Source: G963666705 sp963666705
GTDB lineage: Bacteria > Pseudomonadota > Alphaproteobacteria > CADEGL01
Length of the DNA stretch: 64,000 nt
Direction: 5' to 3'
Assembly (NCBI GenBank): GCA_963666705.2
Contig: CAXXKO010000028.1
Span: forward strand, 110,402-174,401
Of this stretch, positions 52,275-61,196 are shown piece after piece. Under the pieces are notes generated by a model. The model saw only the letters and a program-made list of their open reading frames with translations. It was not told the origin of the DNA and made no database searches. Made by a program: the position numbers and the translations under genes. Position 1 is the first letter of the stretch, and every line of letters starts with the position of its first letter.

Positions 52275-53048
52275 TTAGAAAACCTCACCTTTCTCCGAGA
52301 CCTCCTGGTACCAGCGCCGGCGCGTGCCCACCTTGGCGCGGAGCTTCCACTTCATGCTCTTGGGCGCTTCCTCGATGTCGTTGATCAGGCCCTCGATCCG
52401 GGTGCGGATGGTCTCCGCCCCGGTCTCGTCGATGGCCGGGAAATCGGGAAGATAGTCGATCACGCGGCGCAGGTTGGTGGTGAAGGTGTAGTAGAAGCCC
52501 CAGTCCGACGACATGATGCCGATGATGTAGTCGGCATCGATATTCTCCTTGCCGGCGCTCGGCTGGCCGATCGGGTGCTCGAGCACGAGGACGAGCGTGT
52601 CCTTGATGTCCTTGAGGTTGAGCTGGACGATCTGCATCTTCTCGAGCAGGAGGTCCGTCGTCGTGATGGTCGGGTAGTCGAGGGTGAGCCGGCCCTTGAA
52701 CGGGATCGGGTGGCAGAAATAGAGCTCGTCCGTGAACACGTCGACATTGAGCTGGGTCTCGGGGTGCAAGTAGACGTGGCGCGCGCCCTCGGTGCCCACG
52801 ATCATGCCGTCGTCGGCCTCGTAGCCCTGCGCCACCATGAAGTCGCGGATGGCTCGGCTCTGTCTGCGCAGGGCCGCGAAATCCACATCCGTCAGCTCGC
52901 GCGCCATCTCCTCGAAGAGGTGCAGGCTGTCGGGGGAATGGAGCCTATAAGCGACGGAGCCGAGGATCCTGAGCTGGATCCCCGACTCCTCCGCTTCCTT
53001 GACGAGGCGCAGAGCCTCGTCGACGAAGTGCACGTTCAGCAGCGTCAT
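52275..53048 (-). CDS. Nucleotidyltransferase-fold protein of unknown role
   Basis: 257 residues. The N-terminal part has the minimal nucleotidyltransferase pattern: IQLRILGSVAYRLHSPDS (G-S) followed by ELTDVDFAALRR (D-x-D), then GTEGARHVYLHPETQLNVDV and ELYFCHPIPFKGRLTLDY, and a helical C-terminal half. I know it as a conserved family in mixed bacteria, without a proven reaction. It is the last gene of a reverse-strand group with an APC permease, a metallophosphoesterase and a glutamine-synthetase-like ligase. Confidence 0.7.
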   Translation of the reverse strand: MTLLNVHFVDEALRLVKEAEESGIQLRILGSVAYRLHSPDSLHLFEEMARELTDVDFAALRRQSRAIRDFMVAQGYEADDGMIVGTEGARHVYLHPETQLNVDVFTDELYFCHPIPFKGRLTLDYPTITTTDLLLEKMQIVQLNLKDIKDTLVLVLEHPIGQPSAGKENIDADYIIGIMSSDWGFYYTFTTNLRRVIDYLPDFPAIDETGAETIRTRIEGLINDIEEAPKSMKWKLRAKVGTRRRWYQEVSEKGEVF

Positions 53049-53076
53049 ACAGGAGAGTCCTAAGAGGTCGTAACAG

Positions 53077-54696
53077 CTATTCGATCGGAATCTCCTTGAA
53101 CGCCAACGTCACGTCGATGCCTTGGGCCTTCCGGATCATCTTCATGCCGAAATAGAAGACCACGCCGATCACGAAGACGCCCCCCACTATGCGGAGCTGG
53201 TCGGGCGCGTGGCCGGCCGCGTTCGCATCGAAGAACAGGTTCCAGAAGAAGAACTGCGAGGCGAAGAGGCCGAGCCCGCAGCCCACCGTCATCATGGGCA
53301 GTCCCAGGATCTTCTTGTTGGCGATGGGCGACTTCTCATAGATGTCCGGCCGCCTGTAGGGGAAGAAGACCCCCGCCAGGAGCACGATGCTCCAGGCCAG
53401 CACCGCCGCCTCGATAAGGATGACGATGGTGCTGAAGAAAGCCGTGAACACGAAGAGCGCCATGAAGATGATGGTGATCACCACGCTCACGAAGATCGCC
53501 GTCGTCGGCGTGTGCCGGGTGGGCGAGATCTGGCCCAGTGGTGCGGGCGCCACCCGGTCGAAGGACCAGGCCACGAGTGCCCGCACCGCGAAGGTATGCA
53601 TGCCCGGGATCCACATCCACATCCAGAACACGAGGCCGATGGAGACCAGCGCCGTGATGATCCACGAATCCGTCAGCACGCCCGAGAGCAGGGTGATGGT
53701 CGGGTCCGTGCCGATGCCCGTGCCGACCAGGAAGTTGTAGGCGGCCGCGCCGAGGAAGTCGTATCCGAACACGGCATTGCACAGATAGATGGTCACCAGC
53801 CAGATGGCCACCGAGCCGACGATGGCGCCCAGCATGCCGTAGGATTGCGAGCGGCTCACCGACTTGATCTCGCCGCCGATGGCGATCGAGAAGGCCGAGC
53901 CGATCAGGGGCAGGAAGGGCCAGTTCGAGACCGGGACCGTGGTGCCCCAGAAGCTCGCCTCCTCGCTCCACCAGCCTTCCGCCCGGGCGGAGGCGATGAT
54001 GGCGTCGTAGGGGTTCTCGACATCGAGGATCGGCCCCATCATGGCGTTGAAGTCGGCCACGAACTCCGCCCGCGTGCCGCCGAGCAGCACGATGATGAGG
54101 AGGGCGGAGCCCAGAAGCGCCACCGTGAAGACGACCTTCTGGACCGCGAGGTAGGTCTTCATGCCCATGGCCAGGATGACGCCCGAGAGGGTCAGGATGG
54201 CCGAGCCGATCAGGAACAGCGGCCACGGGTCCAGCACCGAGCTCGCCAATGCCGTGGCACCCTCGCTCCCGGTGATGATGCCGATCATCGACAGGGTCGG
54301 CGAGAGACCCAGAAGCACGATCCAGTAGGCCGCGATGGCGCAATAGAACAGCCACGACACGATCTCGACCAAACTGAGGGTGAGGGCGAGGAAGGGTGGC
54401 ATGCTGCGCGAGCCGAAGACGTAGATGCCGCCCGAGCGCGGCAGCGTGACCGCCCAGCAGATCATGCCGAAGGCGATGAATGCCATGAGGACGCCAGCGA
54501 TGATGCACGCCAGCAGGAGGTCGCCGCCCGGGTAGAAAGCCGGGCCGTAGAGCATGATGGTGCCGACGCCGAGGCCGACGCTCACGAGGCCGATGTTATA
54601 GACGAAGGTATCGAAGGTGCCGGCCGTGCGGATCAGGCCGGATGCCTTGCGGAGGAAAATTCTCTGTTCCCCGCCAGCGCCTGAGGTATCGCTCAT
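53077..54696 (-). CDS. APC-superfamily amino acid/amine permease
   Basis: 539 residues from ATG 54696, preceded by AACAGGAGACGGG; an upstream ATG would add nine residues. About twelve membrane helices; the N-terminal SGLIRTAGTFDTFVYNIGLV, ITLPRSGGIYVFGSRSMPPF-type loop (WAVTLPRSGGIYVF) and FPYRRPDIYEKSPIANKKIL near the C-terminus are typical of APC amine transporters. 28 bp upstream of the nucleotidyltransferase-like gene. Probable uptake of an amine used by the nearby ligase. Confidence 0.86.
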   Translation of the reverse strand: MSDTSGAGGEQRIFLRKASGLIRTAGTFDTFVYNIGLVSVGLGVGTIMLYGPAFYPGGDLLLACIIAGVLMAFIAFGMICWAVTLPRSGGIYVFGSRSMPPFLALTLSLVEIVSWLFYCAIAAYWIVLLGLSPTLSMIGIITGSEGATALASSVLDPWPLFLIGSAILTLSGVILAMGMKTYLAVQKVVFTVALLGSALLIIVLLGGTRAEFVADFNAMMGPILDVENPYDAIIASARAEGWWSEEASFWGTTVPVSNWPFLPLIGSAFSIAIGGEIKSVSRSQSYGMLGAIVGSVAIWLVTIYLCNAVFGYDFLGAAAYNFLVGTGIGTDPTITLLSGVLTDSWIITALVSIGLVFWMWMWIPGMHTFAVRALVAWSFDRVAPAPLGQISPTRHTPTTAIFVSVVITIIFMALFVFTAFFSTIVILIEAAVLAWSIVLLAGVFFPYRRPDIYEKSPIANKKILGLPMMTVGCGLGLFASQFFFWNLFFDANAAGHAPDQLRIVGGVFVIGVVFYFGMKMIRKAQGIDVTLAFKEIPIE

Positions 54697-54795
54697 TTCC
54701 CGTCTCCTGTTGGTGAGAGACACGCGTTTATTATTCGTCCGTGCCGCCTGGCTGGGCGCGGTTGGCGGTCGTGCGCGGGTGACCGGCCCGCCATG

Positions 54796-55779
54796 TTATC
54801 CCTGAGTCATCTGGACGCTCCTCACGGCCCCGTCGCGGAGCGTGACGAGCACACCCTGGAGGATCCCTTCCGGGTACACGCTGCCCGGATTGACGCACAC
54901 CGTGCCGCCGATCTTGATGTTGCCGCGGCCCTCGTGGATATGGCCGTGCAGGCCGAGGAGCGGCTGGTGGCGCTCGATGGCCTCGTGAAGCGCCGAGCTG
55001 CCGGCGTGCATCTGCACCGGGTTGCCCATCTCGAAGACGACCTTGAGGTTGTCGTCGAGCTTGGGGCACTGGTCGAGCACCGTCCCGTGGGGCGGGACGT
55101 GGACGTTGAAGATGCAGCGGCTCATATCGCCGACGCGCGGCGTGAGCTCGGCGAACTTGGCCGCGTATTCCGCCTCGGTGAACTCGCGCTCCGTGTCCCA
55201 TGGCGTGGTGGTCGAGCCGCCGCAATGGAGCATCTCGTAGCCGCGAACCTCCGTGACCTCCATCTCGTGGTAGGCCACGTGCGGCGATCCATGGAGGATG
55301 GGATCGATCTCGAAGAAGTCGTCGTTGCCGGGCGCCGTGATCAGCGGGATGTCGGTGCCCGCGAGCTTCTCGCCGGCGTAATCGCACCATTCGGCGACGC
55401 GCCCGGACACGAGCTTCTTGAACAGCGCCTGCTGGGCCGCGACATCGCCCTTCAGGCGCTGGAACTCGGCCTCGGTCATCTCGGCCGGGTAGAAGCCCAT
55501 GTTGGAGACGCGCTTGGCGAAGGCGTCGATCTCGTCGCCGGCCTCGAGGCGTACCTCGTCGCCCGTCTGGTAGGCGAGGAAGGTTCCGTCCGCTTGCTCG
55601 CAGATGGGGATCACCGCCTTGCCGGTCAGGTCGCCGCCCATGACCAGGACGTTGGCGCCATAGAACTTGGCGCCGCTCACGAACTTCTTGAAGCAGACGG
55701 TCGAGCCGTGCAGGTCGGAGGCGAAGAAGATCGTTACATCCCCATCACCGCCGCCGCCCTTCTTGCGTTTCCAGAACAT
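54796..55779 (-). CDS. Calcineurin-like metallophosphoesterase
   Basis: 327 residues. Metal motifs in order: ASDLHGSTVCF (Asp22, His24), VMGGDLTG (Asp50), ITAPGNDDFFE, FNVHVPPHGT and LLGLHGHIHEGRG. The full five-motif set predicts a working binuclear phosphoesterase. A basic N-terminus (MFWKRKKGGGG) precedes it. Substrate unknown. The gene lies 16 bp downstream of the glutamine-synthetase-like gene, so they are probably one operon. Confidence 0.86.
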   Translation of the reverse strand: MFWKRKKGGGGDGDVTIFFASDLHGSTVCFKKFVSGAKFYGANVLVMGGDLTGKAVIPICEQADGTFLAYQTGDEVRLEAGDEIDAFAKRVSNMGFYPAEMTEAEFQRLKGDVAAQQALFKKLVSGRVAEWCDYAGEKLAGTDIPLITAPGNDDFFEIDPILHGSPHVAYHEMEVTEVRGYEMLHCGGSTTTPWDTEREFTEAEYAAKFAELTPRVGDMSRCIFNVHVPPHGTVLDQCPKLDDNLKVVFEMGNPVQMHAGSSALHEAIERHQPLLGLHGHIHEGRGNIKIGGTVCVNPGSVYPEGILQGVLVTLRDGAVRSVQMTQG

Positions 55780-55795
55780 CGACCGCCAACCTTCC

Positions 55796-57205
55796 CTAGA
55801 ACTTGGTCAAGTATTCGTCGATCTCCCAGACCGACACGGCATTGTGGAAATCCCACCATTCCCGCTCCTTGAGCGCGATGAACGAGTGGAACAGGTCCTC
55901 GCCCATCACCGCCTTGCCGAGCGGGTCGGCGGCGAAGGCCTCGATGCCTTCGAGGAGGGTGCGGGGCAGAGTATCGACGCCCAGCGCCGCGAGCTCCTCG
56001 TCGGTCTGGAGGTACATGTTGCGGTCGATGGGGTCGCCCGGGTCCAGGTCCTGCTCGATGCCCTCGAGGCCGGCGGCCAGGGTCATGGCGGCGCCGAGGT
56101 AGGGGTTCATGGCCGGGTCCACGGCGCGGCACTCGACCCGCGCGCTCGATAGATAGATACCCTCGCGGCTCGCCTGCTCGTCGGCGTCGCCCTCGATCTC
56201 CGGGCGCAGCATGGGCACGCGCAGCATGTGGGTGCGGTTGTTGCCGCCGTAGGAGATGAAGATGGGCGCCCAGGTGAAGCCGGTCATCGAGCCGGTCTTG
56301 ATCAGGCGCTTGTAGGAATTCACCGTCGGGCAGGTGGTGGTCACCACCGCCGGGGCATGCTTGAGGATGCCGGCGAGGAAGCCGTAGGCGATCTTCGAAA
56401 GCCCGCAGCCGCGCGCGTCCGCGGCGTCGCCCATGACGTTCTTGCCCGTCTCGATGGACTCGAAGCTCATGTTGAAGTGCGAGCCACTGCCCGTGCGGTC
56501 GGCATAGGGCTTGGCCATGAAGGTCGCTTCCCAGCCGTAACGCCGCGACACCTCCTTCATCATCAGGCGCCAGAGCACGTAGCGGTCGCACATGGTCATG
56601 ACGTCGGCATAGGCGAAATCGAACTCGTACTGGCTGTTGGCGTCCTCGTGGTCGAAGGAATGGACGTCCCAGCCGAGCTCGTTCATGTAGCTCACCACCT
56701 CGTCGAGCCAGTCGAGGTTCTCCAACAGGCCGACCACGTCGTAGGCCGCCTTGGGCAGCACGTCGAGGGGGTTGGCTGGCACCACCTTGTCGCCCTCGCG
56801 CCGCACCAGGAAGATCTCGCACTCAATGCCGAGGTTGAGCTTGAGGCCGAGCTTCGCCGCCCGGTCCACCTGGCGCTGCAAGACGTTGCGCGAGCACATG
56901 GGCCAGGGCTCGTTGTGATACATGAGGTTGCCGGGCGCCCAGGAAACCGTCGGCCGCCAGGGGAGCTGGATCGTTCCCGCGGGATCGGGGTGGATGGCCA
57001 GCTCGTCGTCCTGCGGGCCCTGGCCGAGGCCGTCGAGCGCGGCACCGGTGAACAGCTCCGAGCCCCGCATCATGCGCTCGAAATGCTCGATCGGCACGGT
57101 CTTGGCCTTGGCGATGCCATGCACGTCGACATAGGAGGCGAGGCAGTAGCGAACGCCCTTCTCGATCAGATCCTTCTTGATGTCCTTGATGGTTGGCGGC
57201 GTCAT
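55796..57205 (-). CDS. Glutamine-synthetase-family ligase (GlnT / gamma-glutamylamide synthetase-like)
   Basis: 469 residues from ATG 57205. Catalytic landmarks of the GS fold: LGIECEIFLVRR (E-x-E), FDHEDANSQYEFDFAYAD, FMAKPYADRTGSGSHFNMSF (His), VNSYKRLI, GGNNRTHMLRVP (Arg) and VECRAVDPAMNPYLGAA. The overall pattern is the GlnT/type III-annotated clade, whose members often make gamma-glutamyl amides of methylamine, ethanolamine or polyamines rather than glutamine. The neighbouring APC permease supports amine use. First gene of the operon. Confidence 0.86.
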   Translation of the reverse strand: MTPPTIKDIKKDLIEKGVRYCLASYVDVHGIAKAKTVPIEHFERMMRGSELFTGAALDGLGQGPQDDELAIHPDPAGTIQLPWRPTVSWAPGNLMYHNEPWPMCSRNVLQRQVDRAAKLGLKLNLGIECEIFLVRREGDKVVPANPLDVLPKAAYDVVGLLENLDWLDEVVSYMNELGWDVHSFDHEDANSQYEFDFAYADVMTMCDRYVLWRLMMKEVSRRYGWEATFMAKPYADRTGSGSHFNMSFESIETGKNVMGDAADARGCGLSKIAYGFLAGILKHAPAVVTTTCPTVNSYKRLIKTGSMTGFTWAPIFISYGGNNRTHMLRVPMLRPEIEGDADEQASREGIYLSSARVECRAVDPAMNPYLGAAMTLAAGLEGIEQDLDPGDPIDRNMYLQTDEELAALGVDTLPRTLLEGIEAFAADPLGKAVMGEDLFHSFIALKEREWWDFHNAVSVWEIDEYLTKF

Positions 57206-57564
57206 GATCGGCTGCACCCTTTCCTGTTCGCGGAGTCGCGCCGGAGACGCCAACCGCGCCGGGCTGGCGCCCAATCCGCAATGCCGCGTGCTGGCATCGC
57301 CGGCTCGCCGCCTTCTGTCCTTGTCGTGAAATCCTCGAGTACCCGCGCTACGGTGCCGCTCTCGGCGCGCGCGCCCAGCCCCCTCTCTGCCTTCCCCAAC
57401 CCACCGCTCGGCGGCCGTCTCCGACCCGGGTCGGACGCCGCGCCATTACCGCTTGTTTTTCCCCCGTCACGGGTTGACGGTTGGCCGGCATGATGCCGGA
57501 TGCTAATTAATCGGTCAATTAAGATCGAAGTTTCGACCGCGTGAAGCCGAGGGGAGGGGCCGCC
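57206..57564. other. Divergent promoter region between the GS-like gene and the DUF1116 gene
   Basis: 359 bp without a gene. The only AT-rich patch is at 57500-57525 and carries the inverted repeat TTAATTgaccgATTAATTAG (reverse strand, 57503-57522), a plausible operator between the two divergent starts. Confidence 0.5.
57503..57522. promoter_or_regulatory. Inverted-repeat candidate operator
   Basis: CTAATTAATCGGTCAATTAA contains ATTAAT and its inverted partner TTAATT around a CGGTC centre. It is the only AT-rich palindrome in a very GC-rich gap and sits 42 bp before the GTG at 57565, so it could control either side. Confidence 0.4.
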
Positions 57565-58821
57565 GTGACCGACAGGGAGACCGCGAGAGTCGAGGCCAAC
57601 GCTCTGGCGTTCGAGCGGATGAGCCAGGCGGAGCCGGTGCTCGACGATATCCTGCCGGCCATCGATGCGCTGCCGGACATGCCGCGAGAGATCGTGCTGA
57701 CCTCGGGCCCGACCATGGCGTGGGAGGAGTATGTCGGCGGCCAGCGCGACGCCGTCATCGGCGCCGCCCTCTTCGAGGGCCTGGCGGCCGGCCGGGCCGA
57801 GGCCGGGGCCAAGCTCGCATCGGGCGAGATCCGCGTCGCCGGCTGCCAGGATTTCGGCGCCGTCGGCTCCCTCGCCGGGGTCTATACCGCGTCTATGCCG
57901 GTCTTCGTCGTGCGCAACGCGGCCACCGGCGCCAAGGGCTTCTGCAACTTCTACGAGGGCACCAATCCCCGCCGCCTCAATTACGGGGTCTATGACCATG
58001 GCGTGCGCGACCGGCTCAACTACGTGCACGATGTGGTGGCCCCACCGATCCGCGACGCCATCCGCCTCGCGGGCGGCATCCCCTTGAAGCCGATCATGAA
58101 GCGCGCCCTGCACATGAGCGACGAGCTGCACAGCCGCAACACCGCCGCCTCGCTCCTCTTCACCCGCGAGATCTTCCCCCACCTGCTGACGGTGGCGGAG
58201 ACCGACCGGGAGGGTGTCGACAAGGCGGTCGAGGCGCTGACCGAGGACCACTACTTCTTCCTCCGCCTCTCCATGGCCGCGGCCAAGGTGATCGCGGACT
58301 CGGCGCGCGACATCGCTGGCTCGAGCCTGGTCACGGCCATGACCTTGAGCTGCAAGGAATTCGCCATCCGGGTGAGCGGCCTCGGCGACACCTGGTTCGG
58401 CGGCCCCCACCCCATCATGCAGGCCAAGCTCTTCGAGGGGCACACGGAGGACGAGATCACCTGGATGGGCGGGGAGAGCATCATCGCCGAGACCGTGGGC
58501 CTCGGCGGCTTCGCCCAGGCGGCCGCCTTCCCCCTCCAAGCCTACCAGGGCGGCGAGCCCATGGGCATGGTCGAGCGCAACCTGCGCATGTACGAGATCA
58601 CCGTGGGCGAAAACACGGACTTCCACATCCCCTTCCTCAAATATCGCGGCACGCCGACGGGCATCGACATCTTCAAGGTCATCGAGGCCGGCATCGAGCC
58701 GGTCATGGACATCGGCATCGCCGGCCGCGACGGCGGCCAGATCGGGGCCGGCAGCGTCCGCGCCCACCCCGGCTGCTTCGAGAAGGCCGCCGCCGCCTAT
58801 CGCGAGAGATACGGGGGCTGA
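57565..58821 (+). CDS. DUF1116-family protein (YlbE/AllG-like)
   Basis: 418 residues from GTG 57565, favoured because GAGGGGAGGGG lies just upstream; a GTG at 57541 would add eight residues. Features: REIVLTSGPTMAWEEYVGGQ, AGCQDFGAVGSLAGVYTASM, HSRNTAASLLFTREIFPHLL, GGPHPIMQAKLFEGHTEDEI, FKVIEAGIEPVMDIGIAGRD. In enterobacteria the related YlbE (AllG) is one of the subunits that act with FdrA in oxamate carbamoyl transfer; here no FdrA or carbamate kinase gene is visible, so its role is open. Confidence 0.8.
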   Translation: MTDRETARVEANALAFERMSQAEPVLDDILPAIDALPDMPREIVLTSGPTMAWEEYVGGQRDAVIGAALFEGLAAGRAEAGAKLASGEIRVAGCQDFGAVGSLAGVYTASMPVFVVRNAATGAKGFCNFYEGTNPRRLNYGVYDHGVRDRLNYVHDVVAPPIRDAIRLAGGIPLKPIMKRALHMSDELHSRNTAASLLFTREIFPHLLTVAETDREGVDKAVEALTEDHYFFLRLSMAAAKVIADSARDIAGSSLVTAMTLSCKEFAIRVSGLGDTWFGGPHPIMQAKLFEGHTEDEITWMGGESIIAETVGLGGFAQAAAFPLQAYQGGEPMGMVERNLRMYEITVGENTDFHIPFLKYRGTPTGIDIFKVIEAGIEPVMDIGIAGRDGGQIGAGSVRAHPGCFEKAAAAYRERYGG

Positions 58822-59000
58822 GGCCGGCGGGCGCGCGCCGAAAGCCCCTCTCTCCCCTGGAAGACCCCCTCGCCCATTGTTCCGAAAACGCAACACCCGA
58901 AAGCCTTCCCCTCGGAGATAACACGCCCGCTCCCCATCCCCTCACCCCGACCCACTCCCACCGGGAGAGCGAGGGACCCGCGTAATGAGGGGATGAGGAG

Positions 59001-59036
59001 TCGGAAAAGGTGTCAGGCAAAAAGGTGTCAGGCACC
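59001..59036. repeat. Double GGTGTCAGGCA repeat, target of the IS4-type element
   Basis: AAAAGGTGTCAGGCAAAAAG followed by GTGTCAGGCACC at 59027-59036. Joined with the bases after the IS (CTTTTTCGCG), the site before insertion read AAAAAGGTGTCAGGCACCTT then TTT, an almost perfect palindrome. 58822-59000 holds no gene, only GC-rich repeats (CCCCTCACCCCGACCCACTC). Confidence 0.7.
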
Positions 59037-60362
59037 AGTAGTGTCCCAACGTTTATGTGAATAATTCCAATTGGTTATCTGGAGGGCACCGGTGTGTCGT
59101 GGGGCCGCTGTCGGTAAGTATTTGAATGAGCGGGGTTCTTTCGAATGTGGTGACGCTCAGGATCTGTAGAATTGTGTAGAGGCTGAGCGCGATGTCGAGG
59201 CGCTTTTTGATGATGGCGACGAGGACGTAGACGGAGACCGCGATCCAGATTTGGCTGCGTACGGCGTTCTCGGAGGTGCCGTAGAAGGATTTGATGCGCA
59301 GGTGTTGCTTGATTCATTTGAAGAAGAGCTCGACCCGCCAGCGATATCGGTAGAGTTCGGCGATGGTCATGGCCGGCAGGTCGAAGTTGTTGGTCAGGAA
59401 GGTCAAGGTCTTGCCGCTTTTGGCGTCGTGAAGCTTGATGCGCCGCAGCTTGTCGGGATAGGTCAGTCCCGAATAGACACCATCGAGGACGATGGTCCGG
59501 TCGCAGCGCAGGCCGGTGGCCTTGTCGACGGGGTGGGAATAGAGCCTGCGAAAGCGGGTGTTGGAGCGGGGGCGGATGACGAAGGTGGCGGCGCATTGGT
59601 GAAGCAGATGGAGGCGGCCGAAGTCGAGGTAGCCACGGTCCATGATGGTGAAGGCGCCGGGCTCGGGGATCAGCGTATCGAGCACTTTGACATCGTGGGT
59701 CTTGCCGTCGGTGATGTGGATGAAGCTCGGGATCGGGCCGCGCAGGTCCAACAGGGTGTGCAGCTTGACCGCGCCCTTGGTTTTTTTGAAACGCGCCCAG
59801 GGGAAGAGGGCGAGGCAGAGGTCGATGGTGGTGGAATCGAGTGCGTAGACCGTCTCGTCGAGGTCCAGGCCGATGTCGTCGGCGGCATAGAGCCGGCGCG
59901 CAATGCCGATGAGCGCCTGGGCGAAATCGGCATGGATGCGCCAATCGCGCACGCCGTTGGCGTTGGCGAGCGTGTTTCGCGCGACGTCGCCACGGATGCC
60001 CATGTGGTAGAGCTTGGTGCGTTGGGCGCGCAGGCAGGTCTCGATATCGCGCAGGCTCTCGCGGTAGGTCAGTTGCGCGAAGGCCATGCACAGGTATTGG
60101 TCGAGACAGGAAAAGCGCTGGACCTTGTGGTTGCCGCGGTAGCGAGCGACGCAGCGACGAAAGGTATGGATCGGCAGGTGATCCATGACCTGGGCGAACA
60201 CGAGCTTGCCGGCGTACATCTTCCCCTCCCACCATGAGTGTGGTGGCAGGATCGTCGAACCGCGCACCGCCGTTCAAGTCGGTGACACCCCAAAAAACCC
60301 GTAAATGACCCTAATAACAGAGTGTTATCACCGGCTTTACACCAAACGTTGGGACAGCACTG
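59037..60362 (-). mobile_element. IS4-type insertion sequence (1326 bp)
   Basis: Inverted ends AGTAGTGTCCCAACGTTT at 59037 and, reverse strand, CAGTGCTGTCCCAACGTTT from 60362. Direct repeats GTCAGGCACC at 59027-59036 and 60363-60372 are the probable 10 bp target duplication. One transposase gene on the reverse strand, broken by a stop. It sits between the DUF1116 gene and the end of the TetR gene. Confidence 0.85.
59053..60219 (-). pseudogene. IS4-type transposase with an internal stop
   Basis: From ATG 60219: MYAGKLVFAQVMDHLPIHTF. DDE residues lie in YALDSTTIDLCLALFP, FTIMDRGYLDFGRL and the YRYRWRVELFFK motif. TGA at 59314-59316 follows; the frame then continues as IKQHLRIKSFYGTSENAVRS and ends at TAA 59053-59055. 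Relatives read ELFFKWIKQHLRIK, so TGG (Trp) became TGA. Without the last ~87 residues the element is probably immobile. Confidence 0.87.
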
Positions 60363-60363
60363 G

Positions 60364-61029
60364 TCAGGCACCTTTTTCGCGCCGGGGTTCGGCCGGCTGG
60401 TGGCCGAGCTCCCGCCAAAGCTGGTTTTCGAGGTCGGCCATGGCCGCCGAGATGTCGAAGTCCGCGCGGATCGCGGACGCCACCATGATGCCGTCCAGAT
60501 GGACGGAGACGAAGGCGGCCGTGGCTTCGGCGTCCACCTCCCGGAACATGCCGAGCGCGATGCCGCGGCGGATGCTGGATGAGAGGATGCGCGCCTCCTC
60601 GACGTAGAACTGGCGCACCAGGGGGTCGATGGAAACCGTGCGGGCGGGCGAGCCGGCCCAGTCGATCATGATCTTGACGAGCTGGCGGATGGGCTCCGAC
60701 AGCTCGACATTGTTGCGGAACCAGTCGCGCATCAGATCGACCGGGTCGTCGTGCTTCTCGCCCAGGCGGCGGTAGTTGTGGAGCGCCCGGTCGACGGCGT
60801 ATTCGATGGCGGACCGGAACAGGTCCTCCTTGTTCTCGAAGTAGTAGTAGATGAGGGCCGCGTTCACGCCGCGGGCGCGGGCGATGTCCTTGATGGTCAC
60901 CGAGGCTTAGTCGCGCTGGGCGAAAAGCTCGAGCGCCACGGCCATCAGCTCCTCGGCCCGCCGCGAGCGGCCCTTGCGCCGCCCGCGCCCGTCAGGCTGC
61001 TTCGATCCGAGCGACGCGGCGGCGCTCAT
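60364..61029 (-). pseudogene. TetR-family regulator with an in-frame stop in the HTH region
   Basis: From ATG 61029 the frame reads RRAEELMAVALELFAQRD, then TAA at 60909-60907, then in the same frame ASVTIKDIARARGVNAALIY and a full ligand-binding domain to the TGA at 60364-60366. TetR proteins have Tyr at the stop position (RDYASVTIKDIA), so TAY became TAA. The stop separates helix 1 from the DNA-binding helices. A GTG at 60900 could restart a shortened protein without helix 1. The C-terminal codons (EKGA) and stop overlap the GGTGCCTGA repeat where the IS4-type element inserted. Confidence 0.82.
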
Positions 61030-61196
61030 TCGCCGTACCTGCGCGCGCGCCGCAATGCTAGAATCACGCCGGCCGCTCCCTATTGCTCTCGCGCGCCTGA
61101 CGATCGCGCCTACGCGTCCCTCATATCAGTTCGATGCCCGCCAAGTGAAACCCAATCCAATCATCGAGCACAACCCCGCCCCCCGCCGAGGCCGCG

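Noticed and set aside
59314..59316. TGA read as tryptophan (alternative code)
   Set aside because: Many genes here end at TGA and use TGG for Trp, so the standard code applies and the transposase is simply broken.
60907..60909. Recoding or stop readthrough in the TetR gene
   Set aside because: The codon is TAA, no special context is seen, and TAA is used as a normal stop elsewhere in the window; mutation or sequencing error is simpler.
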